A stretch of 64,000 nt of DNA, taken from positions 2,708,214-2,772,213 of the forward strand of contig OX465117.1 of NCBI GenBank assembly GCA_949987565.1, written 5' to 3'. Below are positions 45,886 to 59,377 of this stretch, piece after piece. Below the pieces are notes generated by a model. That model was not told where the DNA came from. It was given only the letters and a program-made list of their open reading frames with translations, and made no database searches. Made by a program: the position numbers and the translations under genes. Position 1 is the first letter of the stretch. Each line of letters begins with the position of its first letter. Source of the DNA: Luidia sarsii. Lineage: Eukaryota > Echinodermata > Asteroidea > Paxillosida > Luidiidae.

Positions 45886-46314
45886 GGGTCGTTTCTACAA
45901 CACCAAATAAACATGATTATTTGGATCGCGATTTAAATCGCGATTCAAACTCCACTTTTTCTCCGTGTGTGGACACAATTAACGCGATTATTAGTGGGAT
46001 TGGAATCGTGATTCAGACTCCGCTAAGAGTGAGACTGTGTGTGGTAATGCTCCACTGAATCGCACCGATTTTTTTAAAATCCCACAATGCACTGCTCACG
46101 CTTTGATTGGCAGGAAGTGCCGTGCTTCTTACCGTGCTTGTTTAAATGTCTCCCTGCGTGGGCCACCCTCAAGGACACACCCACCTTTTGACCACAACTG
46201 CTAACCACAATCGGCTCGCGATTTTTTGGCCTGTGTGGACACGACTAAAAATAAAAAACCTGGTTTTCGAATCGTGATTCAAATCGCGATTATTTTCGTA
46301 GTGGGAACGGCCTA
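45886..46314. mobile_element. ATCGCGAT MITE type a, complete, opposite orientation
   Basis: Ends ggtcgtttctacaacaccaa and tttcgtagtgggaacggcc; the centre is the inverse of the copy at 21328 (gggccaccctcaaggacaca, gattggcaggaagtgccgtg). Confidence 0.85.
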
Positions 46315-49300
46315 TACTGCTGACTGAGGTGAGTGCGTAGAGAGGGAGACACCACTTGCCTCATCAGCATGTAACCTCCAGCACATGCTAGATTAAACAT
46401 CACTTAGCCATTAGACTTGTTCACACATTGTGTTGACATTGTCCATCACTAAGTCAATCCCATCGCACTCCTTACTCAGGGCTGTGGGAAGCATTGACAT
46501 ACCTGCATTGAGATAGAAGTAGGTAGCTCCCTGATCCCACAAAGCAGCAGGCATTGACTGAGAGCCTCCCTGCTCACATTCTCATCACAGTAATTGAATT
46601 ATCAATCAATTATCACTCAATATTACCAGTACTATAATCCAGCCATATAATCCCTTCCTTTGATGTGCACTGCTATGTTATTATAAAGGATACATTAGCA
46701 TGTAACTGGTTGCCATTTAACAGTAGGGAAGGAAAGATGATTGTTATGGTAAGACATATACATGTACATTGTATGCTGCTAAATGTACCAACTGTAGTAC
46801 TCTGCATGTGCATTATTGCATTCAAGTTTTCATCAGCATTCCCACACACTGGTAAAGCCTTGTTGCAGTCTTTCAGGTTGACAAACATGAAACTAATTTC
46901 CATCTTGAGGTGTGATTTCTGCAATCGTTAAGCTTGAAAATGGTTCCCCACTTCATGAAAACCCGGTCCCAAAAACATGTGGAAACTTGGAGTATTATTC
47001 TTGTGCCATTTCCAAAAAGACAAACGTATGGTTTTTAGAAAGGCACTGTACGCTCATACTAGTGGAAGGAAACAGTGGTAGACTGAAAACAAGTTGGCAA
47101 TTGTCAGTACAATCTTTAATCTCCTCTCCATCATCCCAATTCACATAGAATTAAAGGTAAATAACTCAATGTTTGACCAGTAGGCCAATCCATATTGATT
47201 GTATACAATTTGAGCATCTCCAACTCAGCATCACATTAGCATTATAATGCATTTCGGCCATTTTTTCTGACACCGTCACATGTACATGTATATATACCGG
47301 TATGTGTCAGAATATGCATACATGAGAACATGTATGAAATATTCAACAATGAAAAGTGCATGAAATGAATAAATATGGTCTACTTAAATAATGGATTGAG
47401 GTGATTCTAAGATAGTGGAGAGACAAGCTACAGAATCCTTGGGATTTGCGCCTGATTTGCTGTTCAAAACCATTGACCAAAGGGTTGAAGACTACAGCTT
47501 GTATCCAATTACTAACGAGTACATAGTCTCAGCATGGTCTCAATTAGATGGCAGTGGGGTCATGTACATGTACATGTACATACATGTACAATGTAATTCC
47601 TCTCACAATGCAATGTCCATGCCATGGTCTGTTATGGACATCATTTGAATGATTGTTTGCATCAATGATCATACAAAACGCATTTGTAGCAAGTCACTAC
47701 CAAGCCTGCAATGCCTCATGCAACTATATCCAAATTAATTAGTCCCAACTCCCAAAGCATACCCGAATCTGAAACGATAACCAACACTGCCATTAGCTGT
47801 GTCCACGCATCGGGCCATATATTATTAATCTACTTGATTAGAGTGTACTTAATATCCACTCTATGTATGCATTTTCCTTAGCTCTTCAACCTTTCACAAT
47901 ATTGATTTATTTGTCATGTAGGATCAGGCCACTTGATCAAATCAACATGGACCACGCTGCATCCTTCCCTCCCTGCCTGACTCCCTGCCTGGACAGTGTC
48001 AGCAAGCAGACTCAGCCAACAAGTCACATCCTCCAAGCAAAATCCTAATGGCCATTCACGTCCACTGTTTCTCCGGCCAGTGCTGTACTCATCTCCCGAC
48101 CACCCAAGGCCATATATCTGCAGCCCCTTCATCAAATGTACATGCACATGTACTCATAATTAAGCTTAATACTCCTCATTTCCAATGGTACGTTTGTCAC
48201 TCACATCCACATGTGTGGCAGTTTGCTCACAACAGTGTTTAATGAACAACCAAACAGTCAAAGAATACCTTCATGAAAGACCATTAAAAGGTCATCCAGG
48301 GTTCCATTATATAGAATTAAAAGAAGGTATATCAAGCCTAAGAATTAGAAAGCTACAATATGTATTTGAATTAATATTTAAGTACAAATTCAGCAGCAGT
48401 TCCAGCTTTCTTAAATTCCAGCGGTTGTGCTATGGCGACTATAGGCCATACACGTGGGGCTGTATTCATGGCGCACAATATGACTGGGTAATGGACCACA
48501 TCACTCATAATGTGCCCATTGTACCATATTCTACCTCCTTATTCTACAGTTATGTTAATATTCCAAACCATTCACCATATGCATCAATGATAATGAAACA
48601 ACCATCTAAAAAATAGGGCTTTCACTGTTAAATTATCAGAATTTATGGAAGGAACTGTGCAACTTTGGTAACTAACAGCCAAATGTACATGGGTAAATGT
48701 ACATGTATGTTGGTGTATGTGACAAGAAATTTGGTATATCAATTCATGAATGTACAGTGTATACATGAAGATGTACACCTTGGTTGAGTGGACTAGAACA
48801 CGTACAATTGCATGCATATTCTGATGCACATGCACATGTGCTGAGCACCTTACAATTTGTCATTTGAATCCAATAACAAGAACAATGCTTGGTGTATCTG
48901 AACTACATGTGCAGGTATAAATGTATGTAATTGTACAGCATGCATGTAGAGCCACGTACATGTAGGCTGATAACCCAACCACCTCAAATAGGCTATTGGA
49001 TCAGGCTGCTTACTTGAGTGCATTTGGTAGCACGAGGACATTATGCATGGACATGTACTCAGTCTAACCCTAGGGTAAGGGTCGCATGTAATTTGGTATC
49101 ATTTCTCAGACAATTTCTGGGCATCACTTAAATCAGCTAGGTATATGTGTTTGCATGCACTTGTCTACCCCAAACATGTACATAGACTAGACGTAGAAAA
49201 TTGTTACAATTATTTGCTTAGATTTGAGAGCATCAGGCAAGAATGATGTGTTGATAGGACTATGTACATGTACACATAGGTAGAGGTGATATATTACTGC

Positions 49301-51458
49301 AATAAGATTATGACTGACTGCTACATGTATCTGTATTCAGTGTATTTCAGTCTAAACTAATTGCAGCTGAATCTTCAAAACATCCAGGGTTAGTAATTAG
49401 AACCCACAGGGTAATTTATTAGCTAGTGACTTGAAGATGTATAGGAGAGGAAGTGACAAGAAACCAAGGCTATGTTGTGCGTGTACAACGAAGTCTGTAT
49501 GGCAGGAAGTTAGTAAGAATTCTCAAAATGCATTTTCACCATTTTTTTCAGCGGGTAGTGTTAAGTGTTCTGGTCAATGAGGATAAAAACATGAAGTAAT
49601 TATACAGATTTCTGTCTTAAGATTAAGACAGGTTTTGATTCTAATTTCAATTCTAATTTAAAAGAAAAATGATTTGCCAGATGATTTTCACCTTGTGGAA
49701 ATGCTCTAGATATTTGAAATTTGAGTGTATGTAAATGCATTCTGTTAGGAATCTTGGGTCATGCCAGTAAGCATAGTTTAAAGTAAAAAAAAAAAAAAAC
49801 ATAAAAATAAATGGCATGCAATGTTTATGGTCCAATGTATTTCTGGTATCTGAATCAATGACATCTGAAAATATACAACCCCTGGTGTGTGATGTGCACC
49901 TGGATACTGTAAGGTGGGTTGGCATGCAAATAAATTATCAGCAGAGCTTTAAGCATTTGACAAAAATACTGACATCCTACCATGCATGGATCTCGCTTGG
50001 AAACAGGGAAAACACCATGCCATTTATTGCTAAGCAATCACATGTACAATTGTGTTTTCAAATTTGCAATGAAATTAGAAAGTGATTTTGAAATCTCATG
50101 GATTTAATAACCTGCTACATGTACTGCATTGACGGCAAGGGATAGTCACTTACTGCATATCATGTGTTATATATGAATATGTTTTTCATTTCTAATCATT
50201 GGCATTGAATCTATTGATTGTCCAATTACCGGTACAAAGACCAACCAGTCAAGGTAATCAGTCAAGGTGATTAGTTATCTCTTAAATTCATATTAATATA
50301 ACATTCTCCATTAGATCATGCCAGTATTTCAGTCTTATTCATTAATGTAGAATCTTTTTGGAATTCGTCTTGATTCAAAAATGAATTGAAAAACCGGCGT
50401 AATTTAATTTTTGAGAGGGAGTGGGGGAAAAAAACTCCATGAACTCAAGGACTCCTACAAGTGCATTTACTGCATTCTTAAAATATTCCTCATGTGTGAA
50501 ATTTGCCACCAGTGCTTGGCATAGGCACCTTCTTTGTTCATGAATTTGGCACGTCAGCGCCAGTCCCCTATGTGATCTTGAGCAGGCTGTGAACGGTGAG
50601 GATCAAGTGCAGTATAGTTCCCGGACACACTGGCACCAGGGGATTTAAGGCTAGGGCCAGGCCTGCTTACAGAGACGGGGTACAATCAATACTGTGTGGT
50701 CAATCAGCCCAGGTAGCAGGCCCCACCTGTCTCCCCCTGACTACCCAAGCAAAACAGCCACAAACTACATTGATTTCAGGTGTTTAGATTGCCAGCTAAG
50801 GTAGCCAAAAGATAACAAAATGTGATTAGCAATCCCTCCAGTACTCACTCCCTCTCACCTTGCCTCTACGACTCATTAAAATATCATGAAGCATAGGACA
50901 TCATGGCTTAAATGTTGCAGGTGTAACATTGTACTAATGCAATTAACACAGCCCCCTTCAGCATACATGTGCACTTACTTTTCCCCTTACTACGATCGAA
51001 CGAAAAAAGAGAGGAAATGTAGTGAGAGACTGAAATTTGAAGACTGCTTCAAATACAGATTACTCGTTATAAATAGACCAATCCTTATCACACATATTTT
51101 CTAAAACATAAACAAATTCTCACAGAACAAGAATAACAGTTTTAATTTGCATTACATTCGTAAGACACTGATATAGGTGAAATAATCTGAGATACGGTAC
51201 ATTGCATCATAACGAAGTACATTCACATGCTAATGTAAATAAGTGCATTCACATGTTCATGGAAATAAGTGCATGACACGTGTTGTCGTGTTCATGTAAA
51301 TACATGCACATGTCATACAGTGTACATGTAGACTACATGTATCTTGTGACGTACATGTACATGTTATTAACACTCACATTGTACAATGTACAACTGCATA
51401 AGTAGTACATGTTAGAAATTCATATTGTAAACTGGTAGCTCTATAATGTACGGAACAG

Positions 51459-51614
51459 CTGACTTCAAAAAAAGTTACGCAACGTACAAAATGTTGCGTA
51501 AGTCTTGCGCCTCAATGGCTCTGTTCTGCAGTATTTAGCAAAGGCAACAAAATGTTGCGTAAGTTACGCAACAAAATGTTGCGTACGCAACACTTAAAGT
51601 TTCGTGAAATCAGC
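51459..51614. mobile_element. Short foldback with GTTGCGTAA palindromes
   Basis: Imperfect inverted ends agctgacttca / tgaaatcagct. Inside are repeated acaaaatgttgcgtaagt and the palindrome gttgcgtaagttacgcaac. Confidence 0.65.
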
Positions 51615-51956
51615 TACAGTACTGGTTCAGTCAATTTTACTACTTTTAGGGTTACAAATCTTAGGAAGCTTACTGGAAAGCAATTCACCAACGGTGTTTA
51701 AAACTCTTGATTTACAGCACATGTACATATACATGTACCGCACATGTATACCGCACACATCCCTATAACAGAGGCTTTGTAGTTTGTACACTTGCATTGT
51801 TTTATACAAACAAAACTTTGGATATGAAAGGTAAACATATAGTGTCTATGGGTTAAAAAAATGAATTTTGAAATTTGAAACAAATTGAAGGCCTGAATCA
51901 GGAAATTAGCAAGCTGAAAACTTTGTGAAGGCAAAAAACAAACATGAAGTGTTTCA

Positions 51957-52085
51957 ACAATCTTGCAAAAATCTGTTTACTAACCTAATGTCCCAAAGTG
52001 AATCTCAAAAATTTAGAGGGCCTGATGTTTCGATCCTAGCAGGACCTTTTTTATGGCAAAATGGTTTAGCTCTGCCTTTTGAAAA
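51957..52085 (-). mobile_element. HE1 fragment, degenerate
   Basis: Worn tail (gcaaaaatctgtttactaac), one arm (ttagagggcctgatgtttcg, atcctagcaggacctttttt), then a trace of the inverse arm (ctctgccttttgaaaaacac). Confidence 0.7.
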
Positions 52086-53382
52086 ACACCCCCCTTGAAT
52101 AAAAAACATCAGTCTAGGTTCGTTTTTGCCGAACATTTACATCATAAATCCCTCAATACAAAGTCAATCATATAAAACATTTGCATGCCAATCTGTATCT
52201 ACAGTACTAGCCCTTCAACCTTTCATGGTTACAAGCATAAACTAGGATGCAAGGTTTCAGCTGCTGGATTTTTGTGAGTCTTGAGGTTGCGACCGATAAT
52301 TCGCTCACCCGATGAGTTCTAGTACATTGTGGATGTGCTATGTTGAATTGAACTTCAATGTGTGACAGAATGGACAGGGAATAAGTCTAAAGCACTGTAA
52401 TATGTTCATGTCCGTGACGAAACATACTACAATGTGCAGGGAAACTCCCTAACAGCCATTACACATGCTAAGGTGATATTGTTTTGTGTACATTTTCCTT
52501 TCAAGCATGAATTTCACCCCCTAAGGTGGCAAGTTTTGGAGACAATTACCCGAGGCGGTCCATCCAAAGTGTGACTTGGGCCGCCTATGTTTAATATGCA
52601 GGGCAAAACCCTGTTAGGACATGCAGTCTGCACCCAAATGGTACCCACCATTTGATAATATTTGGATATCTTACCACTGACAGGTATCAACACGATCTCT
52701 TGTGATAAACAATTAGGTGGAGTGATATCAAAGTATCTGATATGCCAGACACCTAGGTGCCCGATACCCATTGTACATGGAGGTCCATGCACCACACCAT
52801 ACAATACACCATGCATCTTCATTTTGGACAGATAATTTCAACCAGCATCCATTCATGTACATGTACGCTGTATGTACATTCACAAGAGAGCATATTGTGG
52901 ATACAGCTGGCAAATTCTTGTCGCTTTCTCAATGGGTTTTCCAGAAGCTTGATGCCCAACGATCACAATTCAAGTGCACATGTAAAACTCTCTTGGATAT
53001 CAGAAGTATATCTCAGTGCTCATGAATAGACAATGTCACACAAGACAAAGGCTAATGTGCACCAGGTAGATATTACATAATAGGGAGCTTTGAACTTAAA
53101 TATTCCCCATTATGATCCTATAGATGAATGAACTGTTGCATTTAAGTAAAACACATGAAGTTGCGAATTACATCCAAAACTAACATTCTAAAATCCAACT
53201 TTTCTTGTAATTACTTGAAAGGAGAACTAAGATAAAATGATGAACTTCCTTCGCTGAAGATATACAGATTTTTGTTCTTTTTCTTGGTTTAGTTTTGGCA
53301 CACAACATTACTAGATGAACTAATATGTTCACATGTAGCAGATATCTTATACAGACAAAACAATCAAACAATCAAGTCTTAC

Positions 53383-53485
53383 CTGTTGAGATTAATGAGC
53401 AGTTCCAAAGTAGATATGCAATCACACGCAGACTGGATTTGATGGTCTTTCTCTTATCATTTCCAGATGGCCAAATCTGCTTCAT
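53383..53485 (-). CDS. robo: ROBO exon 1: start codon and signal peptide
   Basis: Reads MKQIWPSGNDKRKTIKSS and then a hydrophobic stretch LRVIAYLLWNCSLIST, a basic n-region followed by an h-region as in a signal peptide, about residues 1-34. An in-frame TAG lies nine codons upstream of the ATG, which supports this start. The exon ends in phase 1 at a consensus donor (acag/gtaagact). The split codon joins exon 2 as Val, giving ...[14 protein letters not shown]. Its partner exon is 11.1 kb away, so assignment to this gene rests on phase, strand, signal-peptide character and the absence of a better candidate; an extra small exon in intron 1 cannot be excluded. Confidence 0.8.
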
Positions 53486-55860
53486 GCTATAGACTAGGTG
53501 ATGGGCCAGCGACTACTGGTCTACCAACAATGCTAGCAAAAATCCTAGGTGTCTCAATCTGGTGCAAGTCTCTTCACCTACTCACTGGTCATTGCAGAAG
53601 AATCCCTGTCTCTTACTAGCATCCAGAAGACCAAATATCTACTTGTGGAAGCAAGTAAATATCATATGTATCCTTAGGTCAGATATTAGCTCCTACAATA
53701 CACTTTAGCTGAGATGAACTTGGTGTGGCATTGTACTGAGCTATGTAGCTGGTTGGTCAGGAGCATTGGTCCACAACCTCCCGCAACTGACAAGCCTTGA
53801 TACTGACTGTGTGCGGACAGTAACACTCTTCAGATGAAATGCCTGCACACTAGCAACCAGCATGCTGCTACACTACCCAGTCAGCAGTGACTGGTTCCCT
53901 GTACAGGGCTCCACACAAAGCCATGCCATGCCATAAGGTCAACTCATTCTATTGTGGGGGGGACCAACACATTTATCAACCAAAACAGCTCTTTTTGACA
54001 GGAAACTGTTTATTTATAATCTAAATTTATTTATCAGGATCTTGCTCCTACATTTCAACACATCTATGTCAAAGTATTTATATATCCTTGCTATATTTAT
54101 TGTCTTAAAGAAATAATCTTGCCTTTTTTCTCAAGGATGAATGACACTTGTCAAAACCAAAATCTCGAGTGAAAAATGTCCTTAAAAATTGGATGAAGGT
54201 TTATCTTGTTGAGTTGTTTTGTAGTATTTTCACTTTCTAAATAGTAAAAGACACTTTGAGAATCTGTAGTATGTACATGATGTACAATACATACAGGTTC
54301 CTTGGGACAAATTTCTTTAAAAAATAACAGTCCACTAATGACTATAAAATCGACAATACATTATACAGTATTCCTAGTATTAACACCATGATCAAGATGA
54401 TTCAAATCTTGTAGTTTATGACCAGTACAATGTACAGGCCTACATGTGTGTATCTACCTGGCATGAGTGTACTGTACCAGTAGGTGTACATTGTATACAT
54501 GTACATGTACATGTAGTGTATCTGTATGACTTTATGAGGAATAACATGTAGGCCTACATGTTAAACTTTGTATGTCACATGTACTCATGCACTGTGCTAA
54601 TTACATACATGTACATGTACATGTACACTGTAGCTACTGTACATGTACATGTACTTCACAGTGTAAAATGGTGTATACAAGAAATACATGTATGGTGGCA
54701 TGTTATACTATGAATTCTTTAGTCTAGTTGTACTTGTAGAGACACACACATGGCATGAACATTTGTTGGTTCATAACTGATATTCCTTAGCAAATGTCAA
54801 GAAGGTGATCATGTATACACTTGAAATGTCACCTGGAATGTGCTATTTATGTGGACATGTACATACTGACCATACAACATCCACAGATTTGATTTGTTCA
54901 ATGTTCAATCCAATCCTTTGAGCCGGAGCAAATCTTGTGTCAGTCAGAAGTCAGTGGCATCTATCAATGCTGGTGCCCTCCAATTGGCAACCGTGCATAA
55001 ACCATACAGCCACATGTACACGGGCAAATTGTTAAAATTGTGTTGATCAGGGGCACCTGTGTTAGCCATCACTGTCAGCTAGCCAGGAGGAAACTCTAGG
55101 GAACAATCATTCTAGAAGGGTCATGGTGCAGGGCCACCTACAAAGCACACACATTACCAACCATTCCAAATATACTGCAGACAGCCACTACTTCTCTGCC
55201 TTGTCCTTGTGGAGCAACCATCCCACACTTTTCTTCAAATATACAAAGACACCCAATGGAATAGAAACCAACTCATACAAAAACATATCTGAGAAATCCT
55301 GTTTTAGAACCAATCTGTATGGAAATTGTATCACAATAAGATTAGAATTTATACATTGCATTTTGTTTCTTAAAAAGGGAGTACATTGTTATGAGTGTGG
55401 ACAGTGGAAGCTAATTTATACATGAGGAATTGTGAATGCACTTTAACAATGTGTAGTGTACAATTGTATAATCTAATGGAGACAAGTCCTCATCAGTGCA
55501 TGCATTATGGGATGAGACTGGCTGCTCTTTGTAGATTTAATTGGAGTGCGTGCAATGAATAAGACAAATGACATGTCCACCATTGTACATGTGTTCATGG
55601 CACACATCCCAGACGGGAAGAAGGCGTCACCGTTATCTGAAAATGGATCACTCCACAAGTCCGACTGTCTACTGCTTGCCTGTCATCTTAACGATCTCCA
55701 TCAATACCTCAATCACTAAGAACTGTGAAACGCTTCCTACAAGACTTCCTTGGCCATAATGACCCAGGAAACTACAGATTTCAAGACACAGTCAGTGGCA
55801 TGGAATGACAGGAATAGCTCATGAGGTGATTCAAAATAAACCAAGACACAGTACCTGTAT

Positions 55861-56326
55861 AAAGCCGCGTTTCCACTGGACTCAAATGTAACCGAGACGA
55901 TGGTTAAATTTCTAATGGTCAAATTTGACCATTGGACTTTTGAGTTGGTCAATTTAACTGAGCAATATAACGGCTCATGAGGGTCAAGTGTCAGCCGGAT
56001 GCACAACGTACGTGTGTACATTTAGCGCGCAACTCGAAGCAGACGTTGTGCACAGTGCATGTACGTGTTACGTCATCGGCCGGATGTGGTTTTTTTTACC
56101 GATTCGCGTTTTACCGAGTGGTGCGTTTCCACTGGACTAATCGGCTCGGTTAAACTTACCTGGTCACTTTTACTGGGCAGAGGTTGGCCGGTAAAAGTAA
56201 ACATTCAGCTCAGTTAAAGTAACCGAGAGGAAATTTAACTGGGCCGTTTCCACTGGACTTAAAATGGGAAAAGTAAACATCGTCTCGGTTACTTTGACCA
56301 AAATAATTCCTGTGGAAACGCGGCTT
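55861..56326. mobile_element. CGGTTAAA MITE, complete
   Basis: Inverted ends aaagccgcgtttccactgga and gtggaaacgcggctt. The middle has gtgcatgtacgtgttacgtc, as in the copy at 4247. Followed at once by an ATCGCGAT MITE. Confidence 0.85.
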
Positions 56327-56330
56327 ATGA

Positions 56331-56733
56331 AATAATCGCGATTTAAAAACAGGTTTTTTTCCCTTGTGTTCACAGGCTAAAAAATCGTAAGCTGATTGTG
56401 GTTAGCAGTTGTTGTCAGATGGTTGGCATGTCCTTGAGGGTGGCCCATGCAGGGAGACATACAAACAAGCACGGCACTTCCTGTCAATCAGAGTGGTGCA
56501 TTGTGGGATAAAAAAAAACCTGGTGCGATTCAGTGGCGCTTTCCCATACACACCACGTCGCAAATGAACGCGATCATTTGGAAAAGTCTCACTAATAGTG
56601 GAGTCCGAATCGTGATTCAAATCCCACTAAGAATCGCGTTTATTGTGTCCACTCACACCAAAAGTAGAGTTCGAATCGCGATTCCAATCGCGGTCCAAAT
56701 AATAGCATCTTTTGGAAAACAGTTGCAACGGCC
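56331..56733. mobile_element. ATCGCGAT MITE type a, abutting a CGGTTAAA MITE
   Basis: Starts aaataatcgcgatttaaaaa without its outer left end, directly after the element at 55861-56326. Ends ttgcaacggcc. The centre block tccttgagggtggcccatgc is intact. Confidence 0.8.
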
Positions 56734-57483
56734 CAAAAGATACAGAACTGCCTGAAGTCTGCTCACATATTGTTCATTGTGAAGACATAAACAAGACACT
56801 TGAGATTTGAGATTCGCGCTGGACGTTAGACTCATAACAAGTGCACTGTCTCATCTGACCTCGTTTTATCTTGGGACAAACAAGTGGCAAGTGGGGGAAA
56901 TATGCCACTCTTAGATCGTCAACAGTCAAGATCTAGCAACTATGAATCCAAGCAGTAGGAACGATGCATGTTGAAATTAGCACTTGGAAAGTTGGTTCCT
57001 TTTTTCTTCTTCAAAACATGCTTTTAATAGCAAATGTAATGAGCCGATTTTTAACATTTCAGATTTAAAACGATGCAGAATGGTTGAGAATTCACTACAT
57101 TTACATGAAATAAAATTTAGGAAATGGTCAGAACAAGTGTTTTGCTTACATTTGCCAGTTCATGAAAACAGACGAAACGAATGCATACATGAAAAAGATA
57201 CAAGCAAAATAGCACAGTATTTGCAGTATATAGTGTGTACTTTTTGTAGGAATTTTTTTTTATCAAATTTATTACTTTTTTCTATGCATAATACAGTACT
57301 GTATACGTACTTACATTGTGTATGTACACTGTACATGTACATGCACTGTAATGCACGTAAATATACTGTACATGTACTTACATGTAAATGGTCATTATCA
57401 CATCATTATCACATGGTTGTAAGAATGAACTCAATTTCCTCTTGCATATTGACATCCTATGATATCTTGTAAATAGACGGCAA

Positions 57484-57560
57484 TACAGCATACATGTACA
57501 TGTAAACACATACATGTACATGTAAACACATACATGTACATTTACCAGTATGTAAATGTA
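57484..57560. repeat. 20-bp tandem repeat
   Basis: Nearly three units of acatgtacatgtaaacacat. Confidence 0.82.
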
Positions 57561-58548
57561 CATGTATGCACATGAATGCATATAATGTAAGATGCATGCA
57601 TGTGCATGAATATTATACAATATACATAGCGATTCCATGCTTTTACAATTGATAAATATTTCTTCATATTCAAAACAGTATTTCCATACAAGGGTCAGTG
57701 TTCTAAGTGGCAAGCTAAGGTGTTAAGATATACGCTATGACTCACATTCAGTGTATATCAGTGTCAATCAACTCCATCTTTAAGACCACAATCCCAGCCC
57801 GGACAAGCCCGCTGTCATAGGCATGACATGCACCACGCACAGGGCACAATGAACATGATATTACTTAAACTTGTCACATGTTCGCACCTCTGAACAGGTT
57901 TCCCTGCCTTGTTTGTTATCCTCCCAAAACTGGCTGACATCTCTGAAACAATGTTATTTAAGTACGGCATGAAATTTGACCATGGCCTGAGCAGCTGTGC
58001 TCCGACAGCCTGTCTTTAGTATATGCTCCACTTGCATCTGTCAGTACCATCTTCCATCAGGCATTTCACAGGGAAAAAACCTCAAGGAAAGAGGGAAAAA
58101 AACTTCAATATGCAGACTCTTTAAATAAACAATTTCACCTGGGAATTGCTCAGATGCATGGCGGTGCATATATCAGGGACCTGCCATGAGACTAGCGCAC
58201 AGATATGTAACAAAATATCAAATATAATCAGGAATCTCACAAATTTGCTGCGCTAAGATGACTCAATTTCAACAATCACTCACAATGTCAAACCAATGTT
58301 AGGAATCCCACTTATGTGTGTGAATGAATAACTAATGTTATAGAGTTGGTGAATATTGTCTTTACAGAACTGTGACAAAATGGATTACTAATTGGTCCAC
58401 ATTAAATTCTCCTTAGTCTACAAAAAGTAATTTGCATTAATTTGTTGGTACACTGATGTATTAATCTCAGCAGACAACTCCTCAGAGAGGGAGATTTTAG
58501 AAATGTCAGACCCTGTACATTTTACAGATTTGCATTTCTGTTATTTAA

Positions 58549-58906
58549 AGGGATAACACAACATTGGTCGAGGTCAAAGAATAGCATCCATATGTTGTCT
58601 GATCCAACATATGCATGAAATAGCACAATCAGCTCAATCTGCCAACCGAGTCTCGAGAAAATCGTGAAAACTGCTTCATTTGTTTCAGAAAAATGTAGCA
58701 CTCAACGTATTGTTCCAAAAAATAATTTAGATCTCGGGGTGAGATGCAAATAATTTCTTTACTCTTTTCTAAAGAAATACAATATTTTAGGCAGAAATAT
58801 TTCAGTGCGAGGTTTCTACCATAGTCACCTTCAAACTGTATAAGTTTTATGTAAATCTGTGAACATGTCTGTTTTCAATCTTACCCATGTTGTGTAGGGG
58901 CTTTTA
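58549..58906 (-). mobile_element. TTAA-MITE A, reverse orientation
   Basis: Starts ttaaagggataacacaacat and ends acccatgttgtgtaggggct. The body is the reverse complement of the copies at 3928 and 18404. Confidence 0.85.
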
Positions 58907-59377
58907 GTCAGTGAATTATTTTATAAATAGGGGGACTAGGTTTCTGATCATCATTTTGTAATGTTGTTTTGTTTTGTACACTATACATGTATATCACATC
59001 CTTGCAAAGCGTAGTGTCTATGTTCATGTGACATCTGCTTGATGTAGCTAAACCTGAATGATTGATTCATCCCTAGATCAGAGTTATACGTGTACAGTAG
59101 ATGTGTCTGGCTTTGTGGTTTATATTTACACACACTCGTACCTGAAGACAAGTTGATGGATGCAGTCTGCTAGAGACAATCCATCCGCCGCAAAGTCAGC
59201 CTAAGATCTCAATTCTCTTTCAAGAGGGTCCTTGCTGTCTCAATGGCTTGCACTGCAAACTGACCGCCTCATACATAATATCTTTAGCCTCCTGATGTCT
59301 GCACGACTCTATGAACAATACTAGTAAAAAGTTTGTAATGGTATGAACATGCGATGAAATATCATCCAAAAAGATGA

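Larger units (their letters stand above)
42241..53382 (-). other. robo: ROBO intron 1
   Basis: 11.1 kb. Holds HE1 copies at 42475-42637, 43494-43642 and 51957-52085, an ATCGCGAT type-a MITE (45886-46314), ACATGT arrays (44510-44775, 45049-45195) and a small foldback (51459-51614). Stretches 46320-51450 and 52090-53380 are AT-rich with scattered ACATGT words; I see no gene or further repeat family there. Confidence 0.7.
837..53485 (-). other. robo: ROBO-family receptor gene, 5' part of the coding region (exons 1-15)
   Basis: Span from the start codon to the last exon visible. The spliced order is leader, five Ig domains, FN3-1 and FN3-2, the order of Roundabout receptors, which bind Slit at Ig1-Ig2 and steer axons and migrating cells. 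The ROBO assignment rests on known family features: the Ig2 opening IRDDFRREPS, the Ig1 end NYLGDAYSHNA, Ig4 VFWKKEGSQ, and the FN3-2 pattern of a Trp-containing strand followed by EFVEGYHLKY. Splice phases agree at all 14 junctions and the 2248 coding bases stay open. Intron sizes run from 901 bp (intron 10) to 13549 bp (intron 2). The rest of the gene (FN3-3, transmembrane segment, CC motifs) must lie left of position 837. Introns are crowded with mobile elements; exons are clean. Confidence 0.95.

Noticed and set aside
48185..48616. A 143-codon frame in intron 1
   Set aside because: Low-complexity stretches and no family resemblance; the composition looks like translated AT-rich intron.
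56984..57472. A 162-codon frame upstream of ROBO
   Set aside because: Its second half is ACATGT-type repeat and the first half has no conserved motif.
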